From NCBI GenBank assembly GCA_015062245.1, contig SUVA01000001.1:76856-140855 (forward strand): a DNA stretch of 64,000 bases. The letters are read 5' to 3'. The DNA is from Alphaproteobacteria bacterium (GTDB taxonomy: Bacteria > Pseudomonadota > Alphaproteobacteria > CAAHEQ01 > UBA3637). The position numbers and the translations under genes were made by a program. Below the pieces are notes generated by a model, which had not been told where the DNA came from, ran no database searches, and saw only the letters and a list, made by a program, of their open reading frames with translations. Below are positions 43,715-52,772 of this stretch, piece by piece; the stretch's first letter is position 1, and every line of letters begins with the position of its first letter.

Positions 43715-45934
43715 TCAATGAAATTTATTGTTTCGGGGGAAGCCCACTGGTGGAACTTTACCAACCGTGGCACGACGGGCCAACCACATGGTCATATCCG
43801 GTTCAATGTGAATACCGTTGCCCGAAGGATAAGGCAAGCCTTCATTCCAATTAAAGAAACGCACATCGGATAATTTAGCACCCGCATATTTTTGCAAAAT
43901 CACACCTGAACCACGCACCATTGTGGGAATTTCATCCCGCTTAAAGACCAATAATTTACGGTTATTTCCAATCACCGCCACCGAATCACCCACAACTTCA
44001 CGACACAAATGTGCTTTATCATTATCGGCCAGATTTAAAATAATCTTACCGGCCCGTGTTTGGGCAATAATGTTGTTGGAATCCACGATAAAGCCTTTGC
44101 CCGAACGGCTGGCCACCAACAGTTTTTGATCTGGTTTAAAGATAAACATTTCCACGATATCGGCATCTTGCGGTAAATCAATTTTCAAACGCACCGGTTC
44201 ACCAAAACCACGCCCACCCATAATATCGTTGCCCAAGATAGAATAAAAACGCCCATTGGTGGCAAACAACATAATATGGTCGGTGGTATAGGTATTCACT
44301 TTAAACGCCAAAGAATCGCCTTCTTTGAATTTTAAATCAGATGTATCGGCATTACCTTTAAGGGCACGAATCCAACCTTGTTTGGATAATACAACCGTAA
44401 TGGCTTCTTTTTCAATCAAAGTTTCAATATTCATTTCCACATTTTGAACAGCACCGGCAATTTGAGTGCGCCGTTTGCCCAGTTCTGTTTTTTGACCAAA
44501 ATCTTTTTGAATCTGTTTAATTTCCTGAGCCAATTTATTTTTACGCATTTGTTCGTCTTGCAATAAGTTTTCCAAACCGGCTTTTTCCAAGGCTAATTCT
44601 TCAAATTCATTTCTCAATTGGGCCTCTTCCAACTTTCTCAACGAACGCAATTTCATATTCAAAATGGCTTCGGCCTGAATGTCTGTCAGGGAAAATTCAT
44701 CCATCATCACGGCCTTGGGTTCGTCTTCGTTTCGGATGATTTCAATGACACGGTCCAAATTCAAATAGGTAATCAAAAAGCCCTGTAATAAATCCATCCG
44801 ATGGGCAATTTTTTCCAAGCGGAAGCGACTGCGCCGGATTAAAACTTCTTCACGATGTTCCAACCAAGAACGAACCACCTCGGCCAAGCTCATCACCTTT
44901 GGGGTATGATTGGCGGTCAACACGTTCATATTCAGGTTAAAGTTCACCTGTAAATCGGTGCTTTTGAACAAATGTTCCATCAATTGTTCGGCAATCACTA
45001 TGCGTGATTTGGGTTCCAAAACAATGCGCACCACATCCGATGATTCATCACGCACATCCGCCAACAAAGGCAATTTTTTTTCGGCCAACAATTTGGCAAT
45101 ACGCATAATTAAATCAGATTTAACCACACCATAGGGAATTTCGCTGATCACAATTTGATATTGACCATGGCCCAAATCTTCACGTTCCCATTTGGCACGC
45201 AACTTTAACGGTCCACGCCCTTCTGTATAAACTTTAACGATATTGGCCCGATCTTCCACCAAAACACCGCCGGTTGGGAAATCAGGACCTTGCACAAAAT
45301 CAATCAACTTTTCGGTGCTGGCATTGGGATGATTTAACAAATAAAGTGCCGCATCACAAACTTCGCCCACATTATGTGGCGGAATATTGGTGGCCATACC
45401 CACGGCAATACCGTTTGACCCATTGGCCAACAAATTTGGGAAAGCCGCCGGCATGACACAGGGTTCTTCATCTTCACCGTCATAGGTTGGTTCAAAATCC
45501 ACAGAATTGTCATCCAGCCCTTCCATCAATGCCAAAGCCACAGCGGTCAATCGGGCCTCAGTATAACGCATGGCGGCCGCACCGTCACCGTCAATATTAC
45601 CAAAGTTTCCCTGACCGTCCACCAAAGGATAACGCACGGCAAAATCTTGTGCCAAACGCACCATGGCATCATAAACGGAACTGTCCCCGTGGGGGTGATA
45701 TTTACCAATCACATCACCCACCACACGGGCACATTTTTTAAAGCCTTTATCCGGATCCAGTTTCAATTGACGCATTGCCCACAACAAACGGCGATGAACG
45801 GGTTTTAATCCATCACGCACATCGGGCAAGGAACGTGCCACAATTGTGGACAGCGCATAGGCCAAATAGCGTTCGGACAAAGCATCCGCCAATTGTTTTT
45901 CCTGAATCTTCGGTTGTGTCAATTCTTCATTCAT
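43715..45934 (-). CDS. parC: DNA topoisomerase IV subunit A
   Basis: 739 aa from ATG 45934. Type IIA breakage-reunion core: [45 protein letters not shown], and the catalytic Tyr in [10 protein letters not shown]. The C-terminal blades are short and no GyrA box (QRRGGKG) is present, so ParC rather than GyrA. It decatenates daughter chromosomes. S/D at the quinolone-sensing positions (HGDSSVYDA) appear wild type. Leaderless start. Confidence 0.95.
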   Translation of the reverse strand: MNEELTQPKIQEKQLADALSERYLAYALSTIVARSLPDVRDGLKPVHRRLLWAMRQLKLDPDKGFKKCARVVGDVIGKYHPHGDSSVYDAMVRLAQDFAVRYPLVDGQGNFGNIDGDGAAAMRYTEARLTAVALALMEGLDDNSVDFEPTYDGEDEEPCVMPAAFPNLLANGSNGIAVGMATNIPPHNVGEVCDAALYLLNHPNASTEKLIDFVQGPDFPTGGVLVEDRANIVKVYTEGRGPLKLRAKWEREDLGHGQYQIVISEIPYGVVKSDLIMRIAKLLAEKKLPLLADVRDESSDVVRIVLEPKSRIVIAEQLMEHLFKSTDLQVNFNLNMNVLTANHTPKVMSLAEVVRSWLEHREEVLIRRSRFRLEKIAHRMDLLQGFLITYLNLDRVIEIIRNEDEPKAVMMDEFSLTDIQAEAILNMKLRSLRKLEEAQLRNEFEELALEKAGLENLLQDEQMRKNKLAQEIKQIQKDFGQKTELGKRRTQIAGAVQNVEMNIETLIEKEAITVVLSKQGWIRALKGNADTSDLKFKEGDSLAFKVNTYTTDHIMLFATNGRFYSILGNDIMGGRGFGEPVRLKIDLPQDADIVEMFIFKPDQKLLVASRSGKGFIVDSNNIIAQTRAGKIILNLADNDKAHLCREVVGDSVAVIGNNRKLLVFKRDEIPTMVRGSGVILQKYAGAKLSDVRFFNWNEGLPYPSGNGIHIEPDMTMWLARRATVGKVPPVGFPRNNKFH

Positions 45935-45941
45935 AAGACCT

Positions 45942-45970
45942 ATTTTAAATAAAGTTGACACAAAAAGCAA
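45942..45970 (-). promoter_or_regulatory. parC promoter (leaderless)
   Basis: Minus-strand TTGCTT (45970-45965), 17 bp, TAAAAT (45947-45942), 7 bases before the ATG at 45934; no ribosome site. Confidence 0.7.
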
Positions 45971-45977
45971 GAGGTTT

Positions 45978-46385
45978 TTAATCTAAATTGACATTTGCTT
46001 TTTGTAATTCCTTTTTACCATGTGGATTATATGTATAATAATACAACAATTCACGTTGGTTGATATTATTAGCATCAATGGCGGCTTCTGGTATCCCCCA
46101 AACAACGGACAAAGGCCATGTCAACAAGTTTAAAAATCCATACAACCAATGGGATGAATCAGCACCATCACCACTTGCTAGATAAAAATTACCCACACCA
46201 GGCAAAATATTTAAAGCAGCGGCCGCGCCAACTGAGGCAGGTTTTTCATAATTACCCACGGGTTTATCAACACTGACGCCTTGCCCCTTCAATTGTTGTA
46301 ATTGCATTTCTTCCTGACGAGTTAAATGTGTACATCCACACACTAAACTTATACATAAAAATGCGGTTAAAATTTTATTGCTCAT
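45978..46385 (-). CDS. Putative lipoprotein, 135 aa
   Basis: From ATG 46385 with AAAGGA upstream. Signal with lipobox VCGC (cleavage before Cys 18), then a polar linker and two Gly/Trp-rich hydrophobic stretches ([16 protein letters not shown] and [23 protein letters not shown]), reminiscent of small proteins that sit on or in membranes. No family recognised. Its 5' region is a 185-nt structured leader with its own terminator, shared with the pilin-like gene at 50519. Confidence 0.75.
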   Translation of the reverse strand: MSNKILTAFLCISLVCGCTHLTRQEEMQLQQLKGQGVSVDKPVGNYEKPASVGAAAALNILPGVGNFYLASGDGADSSHWLYGFLNLLTWPLSVVWGIPEAAIDANNINQRELLYYYTYNPHGKKELQKANVNLD

Positions 46386-46570
46386 TTTTGCATCCTTTCT
46401 TTTTTTGATTAAAAAATCCACTTTTTTTTTAAAAGTGGACGGACGCAGAAATACTGTCAAAAAGAGCAGTGTTGCCTATTCAATATATTCAGCAAACCAT
46501 CCGCCCCTGTCAGGCGGCATTTTCTTTCTGAACGGAATTTCTGTTCCGGCCCATACGCAATGGTATCGGC
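46386..46570 (-). ncRNA. Structured leader / sRNA family, copy A
   Basis: Begins at the start inferred from the promoter at 46577-46605 and ends in a terminator (TCCACTTTT / AAAAGTGGA, 46417-46425 with 46431-46439, then T6) placed just before the lipoprotein ribosome site. Shared with copy B at 51368: a CGGA..TCCG hairpin, a CCGCC..GGCGG hairpin, a GTT(T)GC..GCAAC hairpin with loop AATA(T/A)ATTGAATA, a CTG..CAG hairpin, and an enclosing CGGATG / CGTCCG stem. Confidence 0.75.
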
Positions 46571-46576
46571 AAGTTT

Positions 46577-46605
46577 ATTTTAGATGATTTTAAATAAAAT
46601 GTCAA
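46577..46605 (-). promoter_or_regulatory. Promoter of leader RNA A
   Basis: Minus-strand TTGACA (46605-46600), 17 bp, TAAAAT (46582-46577). It starts about 10 bp after the rnpB end. Confidence 0.8.
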
Positions 46606-46611
46606 CAAATA

Positions 46612-46988
46612 AAAAGTCAGATAATCTATAAGCCGGGTTCTGTCATAGTGCAATCATTCGTCTGGCGATTTCATTACTGAAAAGCTCAAGCAACCTACCT
46701 GGCGACGGCCGGATCAGGACTTCCGTTTGACTCAGCAATTTATTCAATCGCCGTCCGTCTGAGTTTGGTCTTGCTTCCGATAAGGTTTGTCGTGCCATGA
46801 AGACCTCTCGGCCCATGCGGTGGGCTCTTACCCCGCCGTTTCACCCTTACCCATACGAAATGGGCGGTTTGTTTTCTGCGACGCTGTCTGTCGGGTCGCC
46901 CCGCCCGGACGTTATCCGGTATCGTGTCCTTTGGAAGCCCGGACTTTCCTCCAACCTTTTGGGTCAGCGATTGCCCGATTATCTGACG
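46612..46988 (-). ncRNA. rnpB: RNase P RNA, bacterial class A
   Basis: Minus-strand RNA of about 377 nt. Signature blocks: GAGGAAAGTCCGGGC near the 5' end, GGGGTAAGAGCCCACCG, and ACAGAACCCGGCTTATAG near the 3' end. P1 is a perfect 11-bp helix between GTCAGATAATC at the 5' end (46977-46987) and GATTATCTGAC at the 3' end (46616-46626). The 3' strand of P1 is followed by T5, probably terminating the RNA. It matures tRNA 5' ends. Confidence 0.97.
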
Positions 46989-46993
46989 GGTAA

Positions 46994-47022
46994 ATTATAC
47001 CATATTCAATATAAAAAGTCAA
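46994..47022 (-). promoter_or_regulatory. rnpB promoter
   Basis: Minus-strand TTGACT (47022-47017), 17 bp, TATAAT (46999-46994) with extended TGG. Confidence 0.9.
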
Positions 47023-47100
47023 ATCAGGGCAAGTTGTTTTTCTTTATGATAAAACTGAGTATTTGTCTCTCTATACAAAAAAACTTTATCCCTTTAATGA

Positions 47101-47583
47101 TTACTTAGATTTTTTAAGCGATTCAATCAGCTTTTGATTTAACATCTTGCGTGTTTCTTGATAAGATTTTTCAAAGGTGGAAATCATTTGCCCCGAACCT
47201 TGACGAACAGTTGAAAAATCAACCCCCCGATCCCATCCTTGACGATACAAATGGTTAGCAGAACAACGAACAATTGTCATTGATGAATTCATATCAACGT
47301 CTTTTTTATCATTTACAGCCGAAAAAGAAACACGATTACCACTGTCTGTTATTTGTAATCCGTTTTTAAAAATTAAAACCGCATCCCTTTTACCGGATAA
47401 AAAATAATCGGACACATCTAAATTTGTTTTTTGGCACATTTCCAACCAACTGTTCAATCTGTCACCACTTGCTTTTAAATGAGATATAAATTGAGGTGTT
47501 ACAGCGAAAAATTCATGTTGTTTATTGTAATCAGAATAATCCTGAACTCTTTGGGCAATTTTTTCTTTTAAATTCATTTTCAT
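47101..47583 (-). CDS. Hypothetical protein, 160 aa
   Basis: Start at ATG 47583 or 47577 (MKMNLKEK), with AAAGGA upstream. Soluble, basic, mixed alpha/beta (LEMCQKTNLDVSDYFLSGKRDAVLIF) with a helical Lys-rich end. No motif I can name. It follows the next gene on the same strand by 17 bp, so they form an operon. Confidence 0.65.
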   Translation of the reverse strand: MKMNLKEKIAQRVQDYSDYNKQHEFFAVTPQFISHLKASGDRLNSWLEMCQKTNLDVSDYFLSGKRDAVLIFKNGLQITDSGNRVSFSAVNDKKDVDMNSSMTIVRCSANHLYRQGWDRGVDFSTVRQGSGQMISTFEKSYQETRKMLNQKLIESLKKSK

Positions 47584-47600
47584 TTTCCTTTCAAAACTAT

Positions 47601-48044
47601 TTAATCTCGCCCACCACGAAAAACACCGGATTTGCGATAAAATTCCAATTCTTCACGATATTCTTTTGTCCCCGATTCGGCATATTTAACAACCGGATCA
47701 ATTCCCATATCACGATATTCCTTGATACGGCGTTGTTTTTCTTTATGATAGGCTTGGGTGTTTTTATCCTCTTTAAAGGTATCTTTTATTATATTTACAC
47801 CTTCTTTAAAATTTCCGATTCTTTGTTCAATCGGGGCTGAACGTGACTTTAAAAAGGATTTAAGCGTTTGGCGATTTTGCGCTTTTGAACCCCAAAACGT
47901 TCCATAACCCAACAATCCAACCAAAGCCAAACGTTTTGTTGCTGTCCAAAATTGATTGATGCGCTGAAAATAATATTCCCGCTTTAAATCTTTCATCTGA
48001 CGTTCACGAAAGATGTCTTGTAATGTTTTTGGTTTTTGTTTCAT
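47601..48044 (-). CDS. Hypothetical protein, 147 aa
   Basis: GGAG precedes ATG 48044. Very basic and helical (LQDIFRERQMKDLKREYYFQR), with one weak hydrophobic segment (LALVGLLGYGTFWG, about 40-53) that could be a membrane-associated helix. A charged C-terminus follows. Unknown family; first gene of a two-gene operon. Confidence 0.65.
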   Translation of the reverse strand: MKQKPKTLQDIFRERQMKDLKREYYFQRINQFWTATKRLALVGLLGYGTFWGSKAQNRQTLKSFLKSRSAPIEQRIGNFKEGVNIIKDTFKEDKNTQAYHKEKQRRIKEYRDMGIDPVVKYAESGTKEYREELEFYRKSGVFRGGRD

Positions 48045-48062
48045 AAAAACTCCTGTTTTTTT

Positions 48063-48091
48063 ATTTTACATATAAAAAAGAAAAATTGCAA
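48063..48091 (-). promoter_or_regulatory. Promoter of the 48044-47101 operon
   Basis: Minus-strand TTGCAA (48091-48086), 17 bp, TAAAAT (48068-48063). Confidence 0.65.
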
Positions 48092-48136
48092 TAAATTTTC
48101 CTCCCCTTTTTTTGATTCATCTCTATTAAAAAGCGC

Positions 48137-48165
48137 TTGATTTTTGAATATAAATAATGTAAAAT
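48137..48165 (+). promoter_or_regulatory. tRNA-Thr promoter
   Basis: TTGATT (48137-48142), 17 bp, TAAAAT (48160-48165). Confidence 0.75.
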
Positions 48166-48174
48166 ACCCCCTGT

Positions 48175-48250
<76 letters not shown>

Positions 48251-48285
48251 TTTATACTCTAACTCAAAATAATTAAAAAATCCAC

Positions 48286-48310
48286 CAGCCCCTTGAATTC
48301 CAAGGGGCTG
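48286..48310. terminator. Repeated CAGCCCCTTG hairpin between tRNA-Thr and the dnaJ-like gene
   Basis: Perfect stem CAGCCCCTTG / CAAGGGGCTG (48286-48295 with 48301-48310). On the minus strand a GGTGG then T6 follows, so it can terminate the dnaJ-like gene. The same stem occurs at 30617-30641. Confidence 0.75.
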
Positions 48311-48345
48311 ATTTAAAAAGCCGAGAACACTGCGGATTATATGTT

Positions 48346-49266
48346 TTAAAATTTTCGGGGATTTAAGGTTGGCTCTTTCCATGCCTCAATAAATTCCGTC
48401 AAAGCAGGGGAATTTCTATCGGGCAAAATAATACTGACAGATACTAATAAATCCCCCCGTCCGGATACACCTTTTCCTTTTATTCTCAATACTTTACCAC
48501 CACTGGTATAAGGTGGAATTTTTAAAGAAATCTCACCCGATGGCGTTGGAATCAAAACTTTTGTTCCCAAAACAGCCTCTTTTAAAGTCAAGGGCAGGGT
48601 GAGTTTTACATTATCCCCATCCCGTGTGAACAGTTCACTTTTTTGCACCTGAATCTTGATTAAAGCATCTCCACCATATTCGCCAAGGCCTTTTAAACGC
48701 AGCACAGCGTCATCCACCACACCGGCCGGTACTTTGACCTTTACCTGCTTACCGCTTGCTAAACGAACGGTTGTTTCACCCCCTGTGATAGATAGGTTAA
48801 AAGGAATGGCTAATTGATATTGCACATCCTGACCACGGGAATAGGGACCGGCTTGTGTGCGCCCCCCCATGCCAAACAGGTCCGCAAAGTTAAAACCGCC
48901 GGCACCACCCCCCATAGATCCAAACATGGACGCCAAATCTTCGGGGTTGATATTGGTATAGGTTGTATTACCACGGCGATAAGTTCCGCCACTAAAACCA
49001 TTAAATCCTGCCCCGCCATCATAAGCACCACGCCCAAACGGGGTAGGGTTACCGTGTTCATCAATTTCACCGGCATCATATCTGGCCCTTTTGGATTTAT
49101 CGGATAAAATCTCATAAGCGCTTGTTAAGGTTTTAAATTTTTCTTGTGCTTTTTTATCGGGATTCACATCCGGATGTAAAGTTCTGGCCTTTTGGCGATA
49201 GGCTTTTTTGATTTCAGCATCACTGGCCCCTTTGGAAACCCCTAACATATCATACAAATTGGACAT
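48346..49266 (-). CDS. DnaJ-class co-chaperone (CbpA-like)
   Basis: 306 aa with GGAG upstream. J domain (1-68) with the HPD tripeptide in LHPDVNP, then a Gly/Phe-rich linker (GGAGFNGFSGG, GGGAGGFNFADLFGMGG, about 85-130), and two C-terminal substrate-binding domains (about 150-300). The DnaJ zinc-finger is absent, so it is CbpA/DjlA-type rather than true DnaJ. It stimulates Hsp70 ATPase. Confidence 0.92.
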   Translation of the reverse strand: MSNLYDMLGVSKGASDAEIKKAYRQKARTLHPDVNPDKKAQEKFKTLTSAYEILSDKSKRARYDAGEIDEHGNPTPFGRGAYDGGAGFNGFSGGTYRRGNTTYTNINPEDLASMFGSMGGGAGGFNFADLFGMGGRTQAGPYSRGQDVQYQLAIPFNLSITGGETTVRLASGKQVKVKVPAGVVDDAVLRLKGLGEYGGDALIKIQVQKSELFTRDGDNVKLTLPLTLKEAVLGTKVLIPTPSGEISLKIPPYTSGGKVLRIKGKGVSGRGDLLVSVSIILPDRNSPALTEFIEAWKEPTLNPRKF

Positions 49267-49358
49267 TTCAAACTCCTTTTGACATACTATGTTATAATAT
49301 AGGGTTGAATTTTAAAAAAATCTATCTTTTTTCACAAAAAAAGATTATATTATAGACC

Positions 49359-50231
49359 ATGAAGACAAAAAACGAGAAATTGATGTTAAAAGCCGGTTAT
49401 GCCTCCATAGGCTTGACGGTTGTTTTATTGGTTTTAAAATGGATTGCTTTTATAATGACAAACTCGGTGGCAGTATTATCCACTTTGTTTGATTCTGTTC
49501 AGGATTTGATGACCTCAGGGATAAATTTACTGGCCATACGTCAATCTATCGTGCCGGCCGACAAACAACACCGTTTTGGCCACGGTAAAGCTCAGGCAGT
49601 CGGCGGATTGTTTCAGGCAATTGTGATTTTTGTATCGGGTGTTATTTTAATTTATCAATCCTGTTTACATTGGAAAAATCATGATACACCTGATGTTTTT
49701 TCCTATGGCACGGTTTTATTGTTGATATCCATTGTTTTAACTTTTATTTTATTGCGCTTTCAAAAATATGTTGTTGCCAAAACGGATTCAATTTCCATTC
49801 GGGCCGATATGGCACATTATGCCGGTGATATTTGGATGAATACAGGCGTTATTGTTTCTTTGTTTTTTTCAACGGTTTTAAAAATCCAATGGCTGGATAT
49901 CCTTTTTGGTATCGGGGTAGGGCTATACCTAATAAAAACAACCTATCATATCGCCATGGTGGCAATCGGTATTTTGATGGATACAGAAATGCCCCTTCAT
50001 ATTCGTTATAAAATAAAAGCCATTGTAATGACCTTTGATAATGTAATCAAGGTAAAGGATTTAAAAACACGACAATCGGGAACTTGCTTGTTTATCCAAA
50101 TGACAATCGTGATGAATAAAGATTTAACTTTATCTCAGGCGCATCAGATATCCGATGAAATTGAATCTGAATTGCATCACACTTTTTCAGATTGTGAAAT
50201 CATTATACATTTAGAACCCGATTCAAAATAA
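49359..50231 (+). CDS. Cation diffusion facilitator (CDF) metal/proton antiporter
   Basis: 290 aa, about six membrane helices in 1-205 and a cytosolic C-terminal domain (212-290). The metal site is visible: D in LFDSVQD (about 45, 49) and HxxxD in DMAHYAGD (about 153, 157), as in FieF/YiiP. HRFGHGKAQAVGG carries the conserved loop. Exports Zn, Fe or related divalent ions. A TATATT box (49346-49351) lies 7 bases before the ATG, so translation may be leaderless. Confidence 0.92.
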   Translation: MKTKNEKLMLKAGYASIGLTVVLLVLKWIAFIMTNSVAVLSTLFDSVQDLMTSGINLLAIRQSIVPADKQHRFGHGKAQAVGGLFQAIVIFVSGVILIYQSCLHWKNHDTPDVFSYGTVLLLISIVLTFILLRFQKYVVAKTDSISIRADMAHYAGDIWMNTGVIVSLFFSTVLKIQWLDILFGIGVGLYLIKTTYHIAMVAIGILMDTEMPLHIRYKIKAIVMTFDNVIKVKDLKTRQSGTCLFIQMTIVMNKDLTLSQAHQISDEIESELHHTFSDCEIIIHLEPDSK

Positions 50232-50518
50232 TCCCTTCTAATATATAATAAATAAATATTTGTTGTTATTGTCCTGTGTATAAAGTGCATAACTTTTTTT
50301 TATTTTTGTTGACATACTTTGGTATTTTTATTCGAATCGTTTATATTTCAACCCCAAAAGCCGTTTTGGGCGAATCGTTTCCGGCGAAAAAATCACAAAA
50401 GAGTAGGGTGCACAACTTTGGAAAAATAATTTTATTTTGTCCAACGGGATAACTTTTAAAATTTTATCCCCACTTATCCACAAAGTTATACACAAAGCGG
50501 GGATAAAAAACTAAATAA
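50232..50518. other. Candidate chromosomal replication origin (oriC)
   Basis: A 287-bp non-coding, AT-rich gap. Consensus DnaA boxes (TTATNCACA) sit at both ends: reversed at 50275-50283 (perfect) and 50284-50292 (8 of 9), and forward at 50474-50482 and 50486-50494 (both perfect). A 9-bp inverted repeat TTTATCCCC / GGGGATAAA (50463-50471, 50499-50507) encloses the right pair. AT-rich tracts (ATATATAATAAATAAATATT; T7ATTTTTG) suit unwinding. Other oddities: a 10-bp direct repeat CGAATCGTTT (50333, 50371) and a CCCAAAA / TTTTGGG hairpin between. Proximity to dnaQ, rsmG, parAB supports oriC. Confidence 0.75.
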
Positions 50519-51367
50519 CTAGTCACCACTTCCAGTCATATTATAAGAACAATAACTTCCATCCCACCCCCACGCTGTGTCTACACAAGAACAACCTTTT
50601 ACAGGTGTTTCTTCTCCTGTTGCCAATTTTGAGGCTACTGCCGCCCATTTTGGTGAGCTAGAAAAATTATCATTGGTTGGACATTGTACACATACCCCTT
50701 CTCCATCGCAAGCTTTGGAGTATTCTTCTGGGCATAGAGTCCATCCTGCACATGTTGATGGATCATAATTTTCATGACAAGGCGTTCCTTCTTCGGCATA
50801 GGTATATTCGGCTGTTCCATTATTATTTGTACAGGCTGTTCGGCAAACTGTCGGTTCAAAATCAGCACAGGGGTCTGTTGTTCCGCCTTCGCCTGAGTTG
50901 CCACCACTTTCAGAACCGCTTCCGCCACTGTTTCCACCCGATTGAACAACCACTTTCGGGGTTAGGTTTTTATGAAAGGTCATCTCGCCACAATTATCAC
51001 TGATTGCATGCACCATAGATGAAACACCCAACATAGACTTCATTTTTGTACAAATATCTGCATCAATGGTATTTAAGGTAATTTTAAAGTTATCCGAATT
51101 GGCAACGGTTGAAGCAGATGTAAATAAAGAATTATTGATACCGCTTAAAGTTGGGTTTGTTTTGCCTGTTGCCAATTGGGCCGAGATTAAAACAGCCTCT
51201 TGCATCGTGGCGGCCATCAATTCATTGGCCTTATGTTTTTCCATGGCAGTGGAATAGGCGGATATACCACCCACGGATAAGACGCCGATAATACTCAACA
51301 CGCCCAGCATTTCAACCATACTGCGACCCTTTTCGCTTCTTTTATAGTTTTTGTTTGTTATTGTCAT
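50519..51367 (-). CDS. Type IV pilin-like protein with Cys-rich tail
   Basis: 282 aa from ATG 51367 with AAGGAG upstream. Leader ends KG, then RSMVEMLGVLSIIGVLSVGGISAYS with Glu at +5. The middle (about 50-160) resembles the pilin-like body shared with the 30748 protein (MEKHKANELM, ISAQLATG, MTFHKNLTP). A Gly/Ser linker (about 162-185) leads to Cys-rich modules (CADFEPTVCRTACTNNNG, STCAGWTLCPEEYSKACDG), ending SYNMTGSGD. It lacks the ALCE end of its relatives. Its transcript starts with the structured leader B. Confidence 0.75.
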   Translation of the reverse strand: MTITNKNYKRSEKGRSMVEMLGVLSIIGVLSVGGISAYSTAMEKHKANELMAATMQEAVLISAQLATGKTNPTLSGINNSLFTSASTVANSDNFKITLNTIDADICTKMKSMLGVSSMVHAISDNCGEMTFHKNLTPKVVVQSGGNSGGSGSESGGNSGEGGTTDPCADFEPTVCRTACTNNNGTAEYTYAEEGTPCHENYDPSTCAGWTLCPEEYSKACDGEGVCVQCPTNDNFSSSPKWAAVASKLATGEETPVKGCSCVDTAWGWDGSYCSYNMTGSGD

Positions 51368-51544
51368 TTTTTCTCCTTTTAAAATTATAAAAAATCCACT
51401 TTCTTTAAAAGTGGACGGATGCTGAAAAACTGTGTTAAGAAAACAGCGTCGCTTATTCAATTTATTGGGCAACCATCCGCCCAATCTAGGCGGATTCTTA
51501 ACAACGGATTTTTCAGGTCCGACATTTGGCCCTATGCCAAATGC
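51368..51544 (-). ncRNA. Structured leader / sRNA family, copy B
   Basis: About 177 nt from the inferred start to the pilin ATG. Helices: CATTTGGC / GCCAAATG, CGGA / TCCG, ATCCGCC / GGGCGGAT, GTTGC / GCGAC with loop AATAAATTGAATA, CTGT / ACAG, enclosing CGGATG / CATCCG, and a terminator TCCACTTT / AAAGTGGA (51395-51402 with 51408-51415) with T run directly before the ribosome site. Compared with copy A, the enclosing stem changes T-G to T-A, keeping pairing. Confidence 0.75.
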
Positions 51545-51550
51545 ATACTC

Positions 51551-51579
51551 AGTCTAAAATATTTCTTTTTTAATGTCAA
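51551..51579 (-). promoter_or_regulatory. Promoter of leader RNA B
   Basis: Minus-strand TTGACA (51579-51574), 17 bp, TAGACT (51556-51551). It is back to back with the dnaQ promoter. Confidence 0.75.
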
Positions 51580-51589
51580 ATAAAAAAGA

Positions 51590-51618
51590 TTGAGTTTTTA
51601 TACAAAAAACGCTAAAAT
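51590..51618 (+). promoter_or_regulatory. dnaQ promoter
   Basis: TTGAGT (51590-51595), 17 bp, TAAAAT (51613-51618). AAAGGA precedes ATG 51637. Confidence 0.7.
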
Positions 51619-51636
51619 ACATCAAAAGGATAAAAA

Positions 51637-52323
51637 ATGCGTGAAATTGTATTAGATACAGAAACAACCGGTTTGGATCCGGAAAAGGGGGATCGGATTG
51701 TTGAAATCGGTTGTGTGGAATTGGAAAACCATCAACCGACCGGAAAAACGTATCATGTTTATATCAATCCCATGCGTTCTATCAGCCAGGAAGTTGTACA
51801 AGTACACGGTTTGACGGAAGAATTTTTGTCTGACAAGCCTGTTTTTGAAGAAATTGCTGATGAATTTTTGGCCTTTGTTGGCGTAAATACGCCACTTGTG
51901 ATACATAATGCTGCCTTTGATATAAAATTTTTGAATGCCGAGTTAAAAGCTTGTCATCGTCCGATTTTGCAAAATCCGATAGTGGATACTTTGCTGATTG
52001 CCCGTCAAAAATTTCCAGGCGCCAAAAATAATCTGGATGTTTTATGCGAACGCTTTCATGTGGATGCTTCCCGCCGAACTGTTCATGGTGCTTTATTGGA
52101 TAGTGAATTATTGGCGGATGTTTATTTTGAATTGATTACAAAACGTGAATTGGATTTTACAGAAAATGAAAAAGTTGTTAAAAATCAAACACTTAAAAAG
52201 GATATTAAATTTGTTTCACGTGAAACATTCCCTGTTCGTGAATGGTTGATTTCAGAATCAGAAGAAAAAGCACATCAGGAATTTTTAACAAAAATAAAAG
52301 GGGCTTTATGGGACGTCAATTAG
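51637..52323 (+). CDS. dnaQ: DNA polymerase III epsilon subunit (proofreading exonuclease)
   Basis: 228 aa. DEDDh exonuclease: D and E in LDTETTGLD (about 7-9), D in HNAAFDIKFL (about 98), H and D in RRTVHGALLDSELLADVY (about 156, 161). The C-terminal ~50 residues contain the beta-clamp/alpha-binding tail. Proofreads replication errors. One parS site is embedded (encodes VSRET near residue 193). It overlaps the next gene by 16 bp. Confidence 0.95.
   Translation: MREIVLDTETTGLDPEKGDRIVEIGCVELENHQPTGKTYHVYINPMRSISQEVVQVHGLTEEFLSDKPVFEEIADEFLAFVGVNTPLVIHNAAFDIKFLNAELKACHRPILQNPIVDTLLIARQKFPGAKNNLDVLCERFHVDASRRTVHGALLDSELLADVYFELITKRELDFTENEKVVKNQTLKKDIKFVSRETFPVREWLISESEEKAHQEFLTKIKGALWDVN
52212..52227. 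other. parS site 1
   Basis: Perfect palindrome TGTTTCACGTGAAACA, the consensus ParB-binding site, within dnaQ. Confidence 0.93.
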
Positions 52324-52724
52324 TTTTATTATTTTTATTGGCTTCAAGTTTTTCTGTTCAGGCTCAAATGACAGATTTAATTGGTTCTTTAGCAATACAG
52401 GGGCAAATATCCGCTTCCGGATTAAAAGGATATGGAACAGCATCCATGATGTATGAAAAGAATTCTTTAATCCAGGAATTACAAATACAAGTTATTGATA
52501 TTAAAACAAAATATATGAATAACTATCAAAATGTTTCACGTGAAACATTACGTTCACCTTTGTTAAAAAAATATAAAACAACTTTACATAACAACGGTAA
52601 TTCTTTTTATTTTGAATTACATAATATGGATCAAAAATTATGTAAAAGCTTATCAAATAATTTTGCTGGTGCTTATAAAATTGACAATAATAACTGTCAA
52701 AATGTGAAAATTTATTTTAAATAA
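52308..52724 (+). CDS. Hypothetical exported protein, 138 aa
   Basis: ATG 52308 overlaps dnaQ by 16 bp, AAAAGGGG upstream. Signal peptide (MGRQLVLLFLLASSFSVQA), then a mature region with a possible amphipathic helix (IGSLAIQGQISASGLKGYG) and a C-terminal Cys pair (LCKSL, NNCQNV), suggesting a small secreted or periplasmic fold. No family recognised. It carries parS site 2 in frame (encoding VSRET). Confidence 0.65.
   Translation: MGRQLVLLFLLASSFSVQAQMTDLIGSLAIQGQISASGLKGYGTASMMYEKNSLIQELQIQVIDIKTKYMNNYQNVSRETLRSPLLKKYKTTLHNNGNSFYFELHNMDQKLCKSLSNNFAGAYKIDNNNCQNVKIYFK
52532..52547. other. parS site 2
   Basis: Perfect TGTTTCACGTGAAACA within the exported-protein gene. Confidence 0.93.
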
Positions 52725-52726
52725 TC

Positions 52727-52755
52727 TTGATTTATTTATTTTTATTGTATATAAT
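52727..52755 (+). promoter_or_regulatory. rsmG-parAB promoter
   Basis: TTGATT (52727-52732), 17 bp, TATAAT (52750-52755). AAAGGAGG precedes ATG 52773. Confidence 0.8.
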
Positions 52756-52772
52756 CCTTCTATAAAAGGAGG

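Noticed and set aside
46386-46570. Leader A as a c-di-GMP-I riboswitch, because CAGCAAACC appears on the plus strand
   Set aside because: The promoter, terminator and gene are all on the minus strand, and the GNRA loop and ACGCAAAG core of that class are absent.
46386-46570. Leader A as 6S RNA
   Set aside because: No long terminal stem joins the 5' and 3' ends and there is no central bubble.
46787-47108. Two plus-strand frames over 46787-47108
   Set aside because: They lie across rnpB, whose structure and sequence signatures are unambiguous.
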